Assembly (NCBI RefSeq): GCF_019578655.1
Contig: NC_063259.1
Coordinates: 26,957,277 to 27,021,276 of the forward strand
Direction: 5' to 3'
Source of the DNA: Ricinus communis
Lineage: Eukaryota > Streptophyta > Magnoliopsida > Malpighiales > Euphorbiaceae
DNA: 64,000 nucleotides
Positions 1 through 11,600 of this stretch are shown here, piece after piece. The translations under genes and the position numbers were made by a program. Numbering within the stretch: position 1 is the first letter of the stretch; every line of letters begins with the position of its first letter. The notes beneath the pieces are model-generated. The model saw only the letters and a program-made list of their open reading frames with translations, had not been told where the DNA came from and did no database searches.

Positions 1-1913
1 GAGATTCTTACTTCCATTCTTTCCTTCTTGACGACTGAAGAAGCGTCAAGAACCAGTGTCCTCTCTCGCAGGTGGAGAATTCTGTGGACATTAACCTCTT
101 CTTTAAACTTTGACTGCACAAAGATAGCCTTGGGCAAAAAATTGGATGATAGGTTCGCATTGAGAAGCGAAAGGACCAGGTTTGCGATGTGGGTGAAACG
201 AGTACTGGAGGTATACAAAGATTCAAATTTAGATGAGTTCATAGTTTCTTTTGACTTGACTTGCAACAGCCGTCGCAGTCTCGATAAATGGATGAACTTT
301 GCAATGTCAAAGACACTTAAAAGGCTTGAGATTTCCTTGGCACCATTTTCATCAAGAAAATTTAGATTTCATGATGAGTGCTATTCTTTCCCAGTTGATT
401 GTTATAGTTTCATCAGAGGGCCTGAAGGTTTATCCAACATCAGTTCCCTAAGATCTCTTTGTCTTAGGTATGTGAATATGACCGGAGAAGTAGTTGAACA
501 TTTCTTGTTAAATTGTCCACTGCTTGAACAATTGACTGTGGCTGTTGCATACCGTTTGGAAAGTCTAAAAGTTCCTGCTTCATCACTCCGCTTGAAGTAC
601 CTTGAAATATTTGACTGTTATCATTTAAAAAATTTCGAGATTTGTGCCCCAAATCTAGTCACAATATTGTATAATCAAGGAGGACGGTATAATGGACGAA
701 GAATGAAATTACAAGCTGTGCATCTTCCTCATCTGCTTGACTTGCATCTTGGAGGTCCAGAACTTTCCATTACTGAAGATTTTTTTGGTGCTTGTTCAAG
801 CAGTTTTTCCCAACTGATGACTCTTAAAATAGTAGTCACGGAAGTGCGGATGCAAGAGGTCAGAACATAATAGTTTTCTCTTCCAAGTCTTTCCTGATTT
901 GTGTTTTAAGTACAATTACTCAGTGTTCTTCTGTTCTATCCTGTCAGTGTCAGGTACGTTTGAAGTTCCCAAAATTCCCCGAATTAACTAATCTCAGGCA
1001 CTTAGGCTTCAAAACTGAGTATGATATTTGTAGCATTCTTGCTGTGCGTCTGCTGATAAAATCATCACCGCTCTTGAACAAATTTACCCTGGAAGTAGGT
1101 GATCCATATTCCTTTTGTTTTCTTTTCAGTATAAATATAATGGAAATCCCTTATTCTTATTCAAATGATTTGATCATGTAGGCTGCAAGTTTTTATACAA
1201 CAAGTGTTTGTGTACTGTATAACATATTTTTTTTCTCTTAGTCACCTGAAAAATTAAGAAAGAGTATATTTCACTGTACCTTGTCAACTATTCAATTTAA
1301 CCTAGAGTATAACGTAGGACGACATGTTCGTTTGCTTATGTACGTTTCAGCATTTTGCGCACTTCCCATAGAATGTGAAGTGACCTTGTTTTACTTATAT
1401 TCTTTATCTTCCGCCCTACTTGATTTTCTTTCTTCACTTGCACGCATGAGTTTACATGCGTAACCCAAGAGTTTAATGTGTCATCTAATATAACAGTGTT
1501 GTGTTTAAGTTCATCAGAAGTTTGAATTATATCTAAGAATAGTGAGTTCCACGTGTTCTTCATGTATGAACGCTGAGTAGCTGCCTGCCTCTGTTGCATT
1601 TGTTTTTTTCTTCTCTTTGCAGTTAGCTGATGGTAGCAGATGTCAGATAAAAAGAAGAGTAAGGACAGGTATCAACTGTCCTCACCAAAACCTCAAGGTA
1701 GTGGAAATAGTTGGATTTATTGGCGGAGCTGTTGAGTATGAATTTATCATGTTTTTCCTTGACAATGCCTCTGCTTTGGAGAAGATTATTCTTCGTCCTC
1801 GTGATCCGTTTTCTCCATCCGAAGCTGAGAACAAGATGCTAAGAAGGGCAAGAGAGCATGCAGAAAAGTTCAAAACAAGATTCTCTCCGAGAGTAGAAGT
1901 AGTTATCATGTAA
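1..1913 (+). CDS. F-box/LRR protein with C-terminal FBD domain (5' end cut by window)
   Basis: Likely substrate-recognition subunit of an SCF (SKP1-CUL1-F-box) ubiquitin ligase. The target is unknown. The window opens inside the F-box: frame 1 reads EILTSILSFLTTEEASRTSV, then LSRRWRILW, the usual plant F-box pattern. Leucine-rich segments such as LRSLCLRYV and CPLLEQLTV follow. The FBD domain lies in the last exon (NLKVVEIVGFIG, ALEKIILRPRDPF). Inferred exons are 1-858, 954-1094 and 1623-1913, both introns in phase 0 with GT-AG ends, giving 429 visible residues up to the TAA. Only the start Met and first few residues should be missing. This is a very large plant family with rapid birth and death, and a broken copy of the last exon lies 1.2 kb downstream. 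Orthology cannot be assigned. Family call is firm; exon edges are good inferences. Confidence 0.88.
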
Positions 1914-3108
1914 ATCTTCTTTGCTTACTAAGTTAAGGGTGTCCTTCCATTATCAGCATGAATGCTCATTATGGTATTTGAGCATTCCATTAGAACATCT
2001 AGCTACTTGTTCTGATAAAAATAGAGTTAATTAGAATATTATTATCACCAATAAGCTGACATCTTTTTTTTATTTTCAAATTTAAGTTTATAGACTGATT
2101 TTAGAATATTTATATTTTTTAGGCGTTCTATTATCTTATCTTTTCAAATTTAAAGTTTCTTTTCTTAATTTTATATTCTACAAAAGTAATTGTTAAGTTA
2201 TAATGTATATAGAACCTTTATAATTAGGGGGCTTTATGATTGGTGAGCCCTAGGCGATTGCCTTAATGGCCTGTCCCTGAGCCGCCCTGCCCTTTTTTTT
2301 TTTGTTGTGATGAGAGGACCCTAAACCAACAGTGGCAATAACCCGAATCTTCTCTACTAGAAATAAAGTGTACAGAGTACCGGTTTGTAGACCAAAAGAT
2401 TATCTGAATTGTAGATTCCATTAACTAAGGTGGCATTTAGTGAAACTAACCATTATTTAGTGAAATTCTCAAGAGTTAGAATTTAACAACTAATGCTGCT
2501 GAGAAATTTTGTGATTGAAAAAGAACAGTACATTTGATAGGTTTATCCAAGTACAAGGTAAAAATAGAAATTATGAAAAGTGGTGCTGGTTTGTTAAAAC
2601 TAGTGAATAATAGTTGCAGCCACAGTGATGATGATTAAACGGTGGCTGTGTCAGTGAAAGTTTGAGAATGATAGATACACTGACACAGTGATTATATTGG
2701 TATTGGTGGTAGTACTTAATAGTGGTATAGGAAAACCATGGTGGTAACTTTTTAACTCATAGGTGCTATCACAGTGAGCTTATCACATAGTACTTTGTGA
2801 GGATGAGAATTAGGATTAGGATCTAAGCTTATAAACTTAACATAGGCAGACCCACTAGAATCAGTCGCCATTTCGCAATTAATTTTTTGCATAATGAGAC
2901 TTGTGTATCTCCATATTTCTTAGTACAAATATCAAAACAGCTCAAGAATAGCACATTCAGATGCATGTAGATTTGGTTAACATGTTAGTATGTTAGGTTA
3001 GAGGGAAAAGGGAAATTCTTTTTATATAACAGAGAATAAACCAACCACATTTTAAAGAAGTCGAGAAATCAAGCTCCAGCATTAAATGTATGGTCACCGG
3101 ACTTTAGA
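1914..3108. other. Intergenic, 3' flank of FBD gene
   Basis: AT-rich sequence with no supported gene. It probably contains the 3' UTR of the FBD gene. A short GC-richer block at about 2227-2290 may be a transposon end (listed separately). Nothing else recognised. Confidence 0.6.
2227..2290. mobile_element. Possible terminal fragment of a DNA transposon
   Basis: A GC-richer patch in AT-rich surroundings contains GAGCCCTAGGCGATTGCC and CTGAGCCGCCCTGCCC, followed by a T-run. Similar 'gggccctaggc...ccggccctg' sequences occur at the ends of dispersed hAT-like elements in plants; this is from memory and not tested. No partner end or target duplication was found. Confidence 0.3.
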
Positions 3109-3291
3109 TGCTTGTTGAGTTTGAATTTGTCATGTTTTTTTTTTTTAAGAATGCCTCTGCTTTAGAGAAGATTAGTGGTCATCCTCGCGATCCAATATCT
3201 CCATTTGAAGCTGAAAACTAGATGCTAAACAGGGCAAGGGCGCGTGCAGAAGGGCTTAAAATAAAGATTCTCTGATAGAGTTGGAGTGGTT
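3109..3291 (+). pseudogene. Relic duplicate of the FBD-domain last exon
   Basis: This stretch aligns with positions 1728-1905 of the upstream F-box gene. Shared words include AATGCCTCTGCTTT, GAGAAGATTA, CCTCG.GATCC and TTTGAAGCTGA versus TCCGAAGCTGA. The copy is dead: an expanded T-run replaces part of the FFLDN codons and shifts frame, an in-frame TAG falls where the parent has the lysine of ENKM, and TGA/TAG codons follow. Only the FBD end is recognisable, so this is a partial tandem duplication or the tail of a decayed second gene. The visible part carries no intron, so its mechanism is undecided. Confidence 0.8.
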
Positions 3292-5212
3292 TGAGCATAA
3301 TAATGATACTAAAACATATAGCTAGTTACTGAGATAAATCGTGTGTTCTCTTGCATGTTTTACTGAGCAGGACAGACAGCAGAGAAATATTTATATATGG
3401 TGAAAACTGTACTGAAAAGTCTGAAAGTGAGGGATCGAAAGACATTATTTAAATCAACGGGTACCATATCATGTGGGCGGTGACGACAAAGACCATACGG
3501 GTAAGCAAGTCCTTATTGTCTAAGTCAGGAATCCTGAAGGTGAGAAATTGCAATTGCTTCTGCATATTTAGGACCCAACAGCTTGCACACAGGGTAGAAT
3601 CTTGCCCAGTTCTCACGTCTGCACAGGGGTCCATCTCTACCTCAATAAAAACTATAATACTTTTTGTGTTAATTTGCATGTGCGTCACGTGACGACGACA
3701 AAAGGGAAGACAAGTGTAAGTTTCATGAATGAAGCTAGCCCATTGCATTACTGGTTGACACTGAGATTCCAGTACATCATCAGTACGCATTAGAAGCTGA
3801 TTAAAGAAAAAAAAGTCTTCTTCTTAAATTATTTTTCAAAGATAAAATAATTGCCATTGAGAGAAAAATTAAATTTGTTATCTAACGAATTAGAATACAG
3901 AATTACATTTCATCTTTTCTTTGAAGAATGCAAATATTTCATATAAGGGGATGAATAATATGTCTTCATAAAGGAAATTAATGATAATAATTACATATAA
4001 CAAAAATTTGAATCTCTCTTAATAATCATCAATTTGCATTTGCTGATCTTGTAAGCTGAGGAATCGACATAAGGAAGACAAGAGAAGGAGGGCAACTGTA
4101 GTGCAAAGGGCTGGCAACGGCTCTAAATCTATAAAAAAAATTAAAGCTTAGAATTGTTGAGAGGAATTAATTTAAGTTTACTTGCACAAACAAACTTAAT
4201 TACATTAATATTATGTTTTTACATGTTGATCTTCTCAATCAAGTTTATCCTTGAGAGGAGTTTTGTCCATACATATTAATATTATGGCCAGAAAACACAT
4301 ATATAAAGAAAGCCAAGGGAAAATGGGGGACCGATAATTTGCTTGAATGGGGAGTCGTTTTCTTTTGTGTGTGTGTGAAAAGTAGAACGTGCATGGGGTG
4401 TCTTGATGGTTATGTGTATCAGACTATGAGTTATATGAATGTGTGGTGTTTAGTGTTTGTACTTTGTATAGAGAGGTTAATAAAGGATGTAGAGGGGATG
4501 TATGTGCGGCTATGGCCTACGGTTGCAGTGCCACAAATGATTGGGTTTGCGAATTGTAAACTTCTATATAGCTATACCTATTTCTGTCTATGTGCTCAAG
4601 TGAATAATTAAAAGAGAGGAGTTCCTCTGGGGATTTCAATTTCAAGTGTTTCAATCAAATGTTCCCCACCACGTGATTAAGATAAAAGGGGAGAAAGACA
4701 ACAGACAAACTAGAATTATGGGACAAAGTGCTATCAGACAAGCAAGATCCACCAATAGCCAGTAATATATATATATATATATATAAGTAACTAATATGTT
4801 TTTCTTTTTTCCCAATCTCAATCAATACTTTACTGTCTGCCTGCCTCGACTTAATTTCCATACCATGGATTCCCTTTACATGAATGAATGTGATGTTATC
4901 TCTGTTTTACAGCTCGTCTCTCTGTATTATCTATAAGTTTCTAGATATGGTGCGTTCTTGGGTCTTTTTACATAGCATTAGAAAGAAATTAAAACCAAAA
5001 AGAAATGGTTAGTTTGACACAGAAGAAGAAAGAATATGGAAATAACTCCATTCACTATATACTTGATTTATCATCTCACTCGAAAAAAACAACATTGCTG
5101 GCATCTTTTTCTTGTGTACCCTACTCTAACTAACTAAATTATATTTATACATGTGAAGGATCATAATTTTCTCTCCTCTACGTACAGGTACAGGTATAGC
5201 AAATAAAATTTG
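3292..5212. other. Intergenic between FBD relic and receptor kinase
   Basis: AT-rich, no supported gene. A TATA-like box (ACATATATAAAG, about 4298) precedes a short open frame at 4339-4611 that has no ATG at its start and no recognisable domain. The last few hundred bases before 5213 should hold the 3' UTR of the minus-strand kinase. Confidence 0.55.
4765..4785. repeat. (AT)n microsatellite
   Basis: Uninterrupted alternating AT, about ten units. Simple repeat in the 3' flank of the receptor kinase gene. Confidence 0.95.
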
Positions 5213-8200
5213 TTATTGATTTTTTGAAACATAACTGCCTGATGACGATGAGTAAGCAAGTGAACAATGAGAAGATCCCCCTTGAAGCATTAGCAACTGA
5301 GCTGGGGTCACAGAGGATGATGAATACGACGCCGGAGTTTCTGTAGTTTTGGTAGATTTTGTGGTCGGCTTTTGGGCCTCACTTCCTGTAGCAGGCTCGT
5401 GTCGAATTTCTCTCAGTAACGCAGCCACGTCCTTCATTGTGGGGCGATCCTCTGCTCGATTGCTGGTGCAAAGTAGAGAGATGCCAAGCGCTTGTAGCAT
5501 TTCTTGTATTTGTGTATCTGGATGGCCTTGTAGTTTTGGATCAAGTATCTCTACTGGGTCCTTATTGCTCTTTAGCTGCTCTCTTACCCATTGTATTACA
5601 TGTTGCCCATCGGCAAACGATGGATCCACTGGCTGCTTTCCTGTTATGATCTCTAAAAGAACCACTCCGTAGCTATAAACATCACTCTTCTCTGTAATCT
5701 TGAGCATGCATGCATATTCTGCGATTATATTGCGCATTTCAAATTATTGATCTTTTAGCTAAAGCCAATATATACTGACTGACTAAACGATTTTCAAATA
5801 CAAACCGAGTCACAGCAAATAAAAATGAAAGAAAACTCACCAGGTGCAATGTACCCATAGGACCCTGCAAATTGAGGGTTAGCCGAGAACGAGCCATTCT
5901 CATCTTCAACCAATCTAGCCAAGCCGAAATCAGCCAGACAAGCCTCGTATCGGTCATCAAGCAAAATATTATGAGCTTTAACATCTCGGTGCAGAATCGC
6001 CGGTACACAATCATGATGTAAATATGCCAATCCTTCAGCTACGCCTAATGCAATCTTGAACCTTGTTTCCCACTCTACTAATCCAGCATTCCCATCATGT
6101 AGCAGACCTCCTAACGTCCCATTACTCATGTAATCATAAAACAATAATTTCGTTTTCCGGTTCGCTCCCCATCCCAACAATCGCACGATATTTCGGTGCC
6201 GAATTCTCGCCAATGTCGCAATCTCGGACGAAAATGCCGCTGCTGAGAATTTTTCACCTGTCTTGAATCTTTTAACTGCCACAGTTAAACCTGATGGAAG
6301 AGTAACTCTATAAACGACGCCGGATCTACCGCGTCCAATTACGTTATTAGCTGTTAATGATCGCGCTACGTCAGCAATTGACAAGTCGAGTTTCTGATAC
6401 AGAGTCACTTCCCACGGTGGTCCCATCTCAACGTCGGTGTCGCCGCGGCCGTCGATATCGCACTCAGCGTGACGATGTCGTTTTCTGCTTCCAATGACGA
6501 TGTAGAGCGCTGCTAGGAGAAGCACACACGCAGTGCATAGCAACACTACCATTGCTATACGCGCCGCAGTCATTCGCCTGTCATTGCTGCTGCTTCCTCC
6601 TCCGGCGCATTGATTGCCGGAGAAGCAAAGGTCTGGATTACCAGCGAGAACACTGAGCGGAAGCTTCGAGAAGAACGGCGTTTCAGGCACCCGTCCAGAG
6701 AAATTATTGTGCGAGATATTGAGGAGGACGAGATTTTGCAAGTTTGCAAGATAGGTAAGATCCCCAGTGAGCTGATTGTGCGAGAGATCAAGCATTCCAA
6801 GCTTCTCTAACGCCGCGAACTCTGACGGAATCTCATTAGTGAGTTGGTTACAGCTCAGATTCAATGCGATTTCCAGTGACGGTATTTTGCCCAAACTTGA
6901 CGGAATTATCCCTGAGAACTGATTGCTGCTCAGGTCTAGTAACTGTAACTTGGAGCATGAGCCGAGTTGAACCGGAATCTGACCTGATAACCGGTTCTTG
7001 GAAAGAATGAGTTTTGTGAGTGAAGTAAGGGAGCCAATACTTGAACATAACGTGCCCTGGATCAAGTTATCTGAGAAATCAAGTAATTGAAGCGACACAA
7101 GCTGGTTTAGACTTTGCGGCAAGTTGCCAGAAATTGAATTTGAATGCAAATCCAAGAAAGTGAGATTCTGGCAACCAGAGATTTCCTCCGGTATAACTCC
7201 AGTGAGACGGTTAGATCCGAGATCTAAAAAGTTCAAATTCCTTAAATTGCCAATCTGTGATGGAATTGAACCTGCGAGTTTGTTGTTGTTGGCGCGAAAC
7301 CGAACCAGAGATTTGCAGTTACCAATTTGGGGCGGTATTTCGCCTGAGAGGTTATTGGAGAGGAGTAAAAGTTTGTTGAGTAGCTTCAGCTCGAATATTC
7401 CTCCCGGAATGGGTCCCATTAAGCTGTTTTGTGACAAATCAATAGCCTCTAAAATGTGACAGTTGGAAATGGAAGCTGGTATTTTTCCTTCAATTTTGTT
7501 CTGCCAAAGAAACAGTAGCGTCAGGTTTGACAAGTTGCCTAATTCAGAAGGAATTGCACCGCTGATTTGGTTGTTGTCGAGTTCGATGTGAGTAAGCTTC
7601 CGGCAGTTGCCTAATCGTGTGGGAATTTCTCCTGAGATTTGATTGACGCTTAGTTGGAGTTCTTGGAGCTCGGTCAGATTGCCAAATGATTGAGGAATGT
7701 TTCCTGTTAGTGAATTCATGGAAACGTCGATGACTAACATTTGATTGCAGTTTCCTAGCTCTGGAGGAATGACGCCGACCAAGTTGTTCTGCCAGAGTAA
7801 TAGGTTTTTGAGGTTTCCAAGATTGCCTAATGTTTTTGGGATGGATCCTGTAAGTGAGTTTTCGTAAAGATAGATATCTTCGAGCTCGGTGCAATCACCG
7901 AGTTCTGGTGGGATTTGGCCTGAAAGCAGGGATGTGTAAATGGCAATGGTCTGGAGTTTCTTTAAGAGGCCAAGAGTTCGAGGGAGAAAACCTGAAATGC
8001 TTGTTTCAGCTAGGCCTAACAACACCAAATTGCTGCAGTTGCCAATTTCTTGAGGTAATGGACCTTCAAGATTCTTGTTGCCACCTGCTCTTATCACTTC
8101 AAGATTCTTTAACTTGCCTATGGTGTACGGTATGCTCCCACTAAGTTGATTGTCGTAGAGAACCATCCATTTGAGGCTTGTGAGATTTCCAATTTCGGTT

Positions 8201-8685
8201 GGAATTGTGCCTGTGAGTTGATTTGAGTTGAGATAGAGTTCTTGGAGCTTGGACAAGTTACAAAGCTCACTTGGGACTTCCCCTGTTAAGGCATTGTCGC
8301 TCAAGTCCAAGTAAGTCAATTGAGGAAGTGCAGCAGCAATCTCTTTGGGGATCGAACCGGTAAGGTTGGTTCCGGATAAGGTAAGCTTGTTCAAGGTGTA
8401 CAATGAAGTAAAATTGGTGGGGACTGTTCCAAACAAATCAACATATCTCAAATCCAATGAAACAACTTCATTATTGTAATTGCAAGTGATCCCAAACCAC
8501 CTACAAGGAGTTTCGTCACTAGACTCCCAATTGCTCAAAACTTGTGGCATTCCATTCAAGCTGGTCTTCCATGACAGAAGAGCTTCGCCTTGTTGGTTAA
8601 CGGCGAGAGATGTAAAAGGAAAAGGAAATAGAAGAACAAGAGAAAGGACTAAGAAGGAGGAGAGGGTCCATGAATTTACAGGCAT
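5213..8685 (-). CDS. LRR receptor-like kinase, subfamily XI, RGF-receptor (RGI/RGFR) type
   Basis: Plasma-membrane peptide-hormone receptor kinase. Exons 8685-5841 and 5718-5213 (minus) with a 122 bp phase-1 intron give 1116 residues. Signal peptide about 1-28 (hydrophobic run from SSFLVLSLVLL). N-terminal cysteine pair in TPCRWFGITC. More than 20 LRRs (about 75-670), many with the plant GxIPxxLGxL pattern. Membrane segment about 710-732 (MVVLLCTACVLLLAALYIVI), then a kinase: glycine loop GRGRSGVVY (about 780), VAVK lysine (about 804), HRDVK (about 898), DFG (about 918) and SDVYSYGVVLLE. The HRD arginine makes it an RD kinase and all key residues are present. LRR residues about 198-201 read RAGG; an RxGG motif is reported in RGF receptors to contact the peptide C-terminus. 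The overall sequence resembles Arabidopsis RGI3-5-class proteins; the exact orthologue was not resolved. Intron position in the kinase activation segment is typical of this subfamily. Confidence 0.95.
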
Positions 8686-11600
8686 TACAGCTATGCTACA
8701 AACTCCAATGAGAGAGGAACAGGAAAGAAGGGTTTGAGCCTAGGGAGGGGCAATGAGAGAAACCAAATCATGTCTTGTGGGCTATATGTTTTTTTTTTTT
8801 TTTGAAAAAAGAAAAGAAAAGAAAAAGAAACCCTTTATTTCTCTGAATTTTGTTTTTTCTTTTTTCAAATTAGATGTGTATAGATAGCTATAAACAAATT
8901 GAAAGAAACCCAGAATCTCCGGATCCAAGAAACAGCTAGGCCATGATGTTTGTGCAGAGAGTAATGGAATTTTAGATGGGTGGTTTTAGGCATTTGTTTA
9001 TGGTGGAGGAAGGGTGGGGGGAAGGAAAGATAACTGTATTTTAATTTGAATGGGTGGGCTGTGGGCAAGTGAGTTTTGTCTATACTTTTTCAGTGTAAGC
9101 TTTTTGTTTTATCTTTTTCCGCGGCCTATCTTCCATTTTTTTCTCTTTGGATTTTTCTTTATCCTTTTCATTTTCATTTCCATTTCCATTTCCAAAACAT
9201 AAAATAAACAAAATAATGCATGAATTGAAACTAATTTCATTGCCAATATGCAGATAATAAATGACAGTTGCACCAATTTGTCCATTAGGACTTTGAGTTC
9301 AGGGGCCTGACTCTCAAGCGGAATTTGACTAGTTAATACATTTATGACTAATAAATTTAATTATGAGTAAGCATTTCGTTTGATCTTTTAAAAGTACATC
9401 CCTTTGGACTTATTAAATAAACAAAAAAAATCAATATAATTCTTATAAAAATAGCATAAGTAAACCTAAAAATATATTTATATTTCGAAAAAAGCTATAT
9501 GATTTTCTAAACTAAATTATTAACGGACACTTGGTTATCGAGTGAATTGGATTAAATAAACTAAATCTTATATAAGTAAAAATCAAACCAAATTGATTAA
9601 GAATCTAAATTTTGAATCATATAAATTATATTTAAAATTTAAATTCTAAAATATTTTATTAATGAAAAAGAAAATTTGGTTAAATCAAAATTCTTAATTT
9701 AAAGAATAATATGAATTATAAGAAATACAAACTAAAACGAATTAGAGTTAATTCCTTAGAATTAATTTTTAGGAAAGAATTGCTGTGTGTTAACCCAAAT
9801 GGCATCCAGTCTAAAAACTTAACTCTGAAATGATTGACAAAAATCCATGAGTTGGTTCGAGCATGAATTCAATAATTTTATGCACTACTGAGTTCTTCTA
9901 AATTAATTCACGAATCTCTTTTGTACCATTAAACAAAATTGAAATGCAATCGAATTTTGAATGAATCCATGCAAACGGCTATCTGCTGTGAGAGAGTGGC
10001 ATTCACATTAGAGTTGTCCAAAACCATACTTTTAAAATTAAAGCCTGCTTATAATGTTTACAACTGTACAAGCGAATAAAAGCTGCAGGACATATTAATT
10101 ATAATTTGCAGGCTTTGGAATGGGTTTAGATCTTTTTTATACATTTATTAATATGCAAAATTAATTAATATCTACCGTTGAGATTCAGATCTAATCCAGA
10201 CCTAGAAAAATACATGGAAAAATGGGCACTGATTAATACAAATGAGATCTTTGATATGCTCCATATATTTCCTACTATGAATCTTATCCTATGTTATTCA
10301 AAGTCACGATGTAAATATTAAATTAATAACAAAATCAAGTTTTTTAGGTATATTAAAGAAAGTCTTTAATAGACTCATATTAAGTTCCAAAACGTCATAT
10401 ATTGTAAAGAGTCTGCAATCAGATACCCTTTTTTAATAAAGAAAAAAAGGAAAATAAATGTAATAAGGTGATTAAGGCACATCACGTGATGAGTGAGAAG
10501 CTAAGGCAGAAAAGGAGCATCATTCGGTTTAGGGTTTAGTTGACAAAATATAGAGAGTCCACGAATAATTAAATTACATAAAATATATAGCTGGCAGCCT
10601 CGTGAGTGTGTGTGTTTAATGGATTGATATTATTTTACTCAAATTATCATACAAGTGTGTGTAATAGGAATCTTAAGCACGAGATGAGGAGGCCTATGCC
10701 ACATGATATGAACAGCAGCAGCAGCAGCAGCAGCCATATGTTAGGACAGCTCCTAATTATACGATATTTTCTTGTGCCCGTGGAAAAGAAGAAGAGACAA
10801 ACACACCCCATCAAAAGTAGACCCTTCCCCACCATTTTATTAATTACCACCATCACTCTTCTTCTTCTTCTTCATGTCAGTTCTTCTCCTACCATCATTG
10901 CTTCATGCCTTTTCCTGCTACTCCAGATAACAGCCCAACCTTACATTATCATGCTTATAAGTATTATTAAGCAATCAACCCGGTGAAGACCATACATACT
11001 ACATGGTTCACTCCTAAGATATTGTTCGGTTTTTCGGTTCATTTCTTTCTTTTTCATACGAAATATGATCCCTTATTTGTTTTTTATTATTATTAGTACT
11101 ATAGTTGGGAAGCAAAGTATATATAAATATATAGATTGGCATGGTTTTTGTGGAGCTAATAAGTGAAGGATACAAGACATAGATTTTGGTCTTCTATCAA
11201 ACTAATACAATATGATGCCACCTTTTTATCTGATAAACCTATTGAGATGACTTGCACCAAACTACACATATGTAGAGATATCAATGCACACACCAACCTT
11301 TCTAAGCAGTTGAGCAGTTTAAGTGGCTGCCAAAACCTTTGATTACTTTCACATCTATAAGAAATATGCACCACAGCCTTAAGTGAGAACCAAAGGACTT
11401 ATTATTAGTTCCACATCTCCTATACATTACTATTAATGAAGCTGTGGCTATATATGTATAGGGTTTTCGTTCCACATCCAATGTATTAGATTAAATGTTA
11501 ACTTGATAAAATTATATTTAATTTGTGATTAGAGAACCTTACAAAAATAAATTAAGTGCAAGAATATAAGTGAAATGTAAATGGCACGTTTAATTCTTTT

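Noticed and set aside
3449..3790. Overlapping frames on both strands
   Set aside because: Both strands open by chance; no recognised product.
4339..4611. 90-codon frame after a TATA-like box
   Set aside because: Start codon is TTG, composition is low-complexity Val/Cys, no domain.
6570..8144. Antisense frames across the LRR region of the receptor kinase
   Set aside because: They are shadows of the long LRR coding frame; antisense openness follows from the codon pattern of LRR repeats.
10606..10986. 126-codon frame with poly-Ser and Leu-rich parts
   Set aside because: The Ser run is the (CAG)7 repeat and the Leu/Thr parts come from pyrimidine microsatellites. No ATG-led domain and no splice context.
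11400..11500. TTCCACATC words resembling the plant snRNA upstream element
   Set aside because: Matches are imperfect and no U-snRNA sequence follows at the expected distance.
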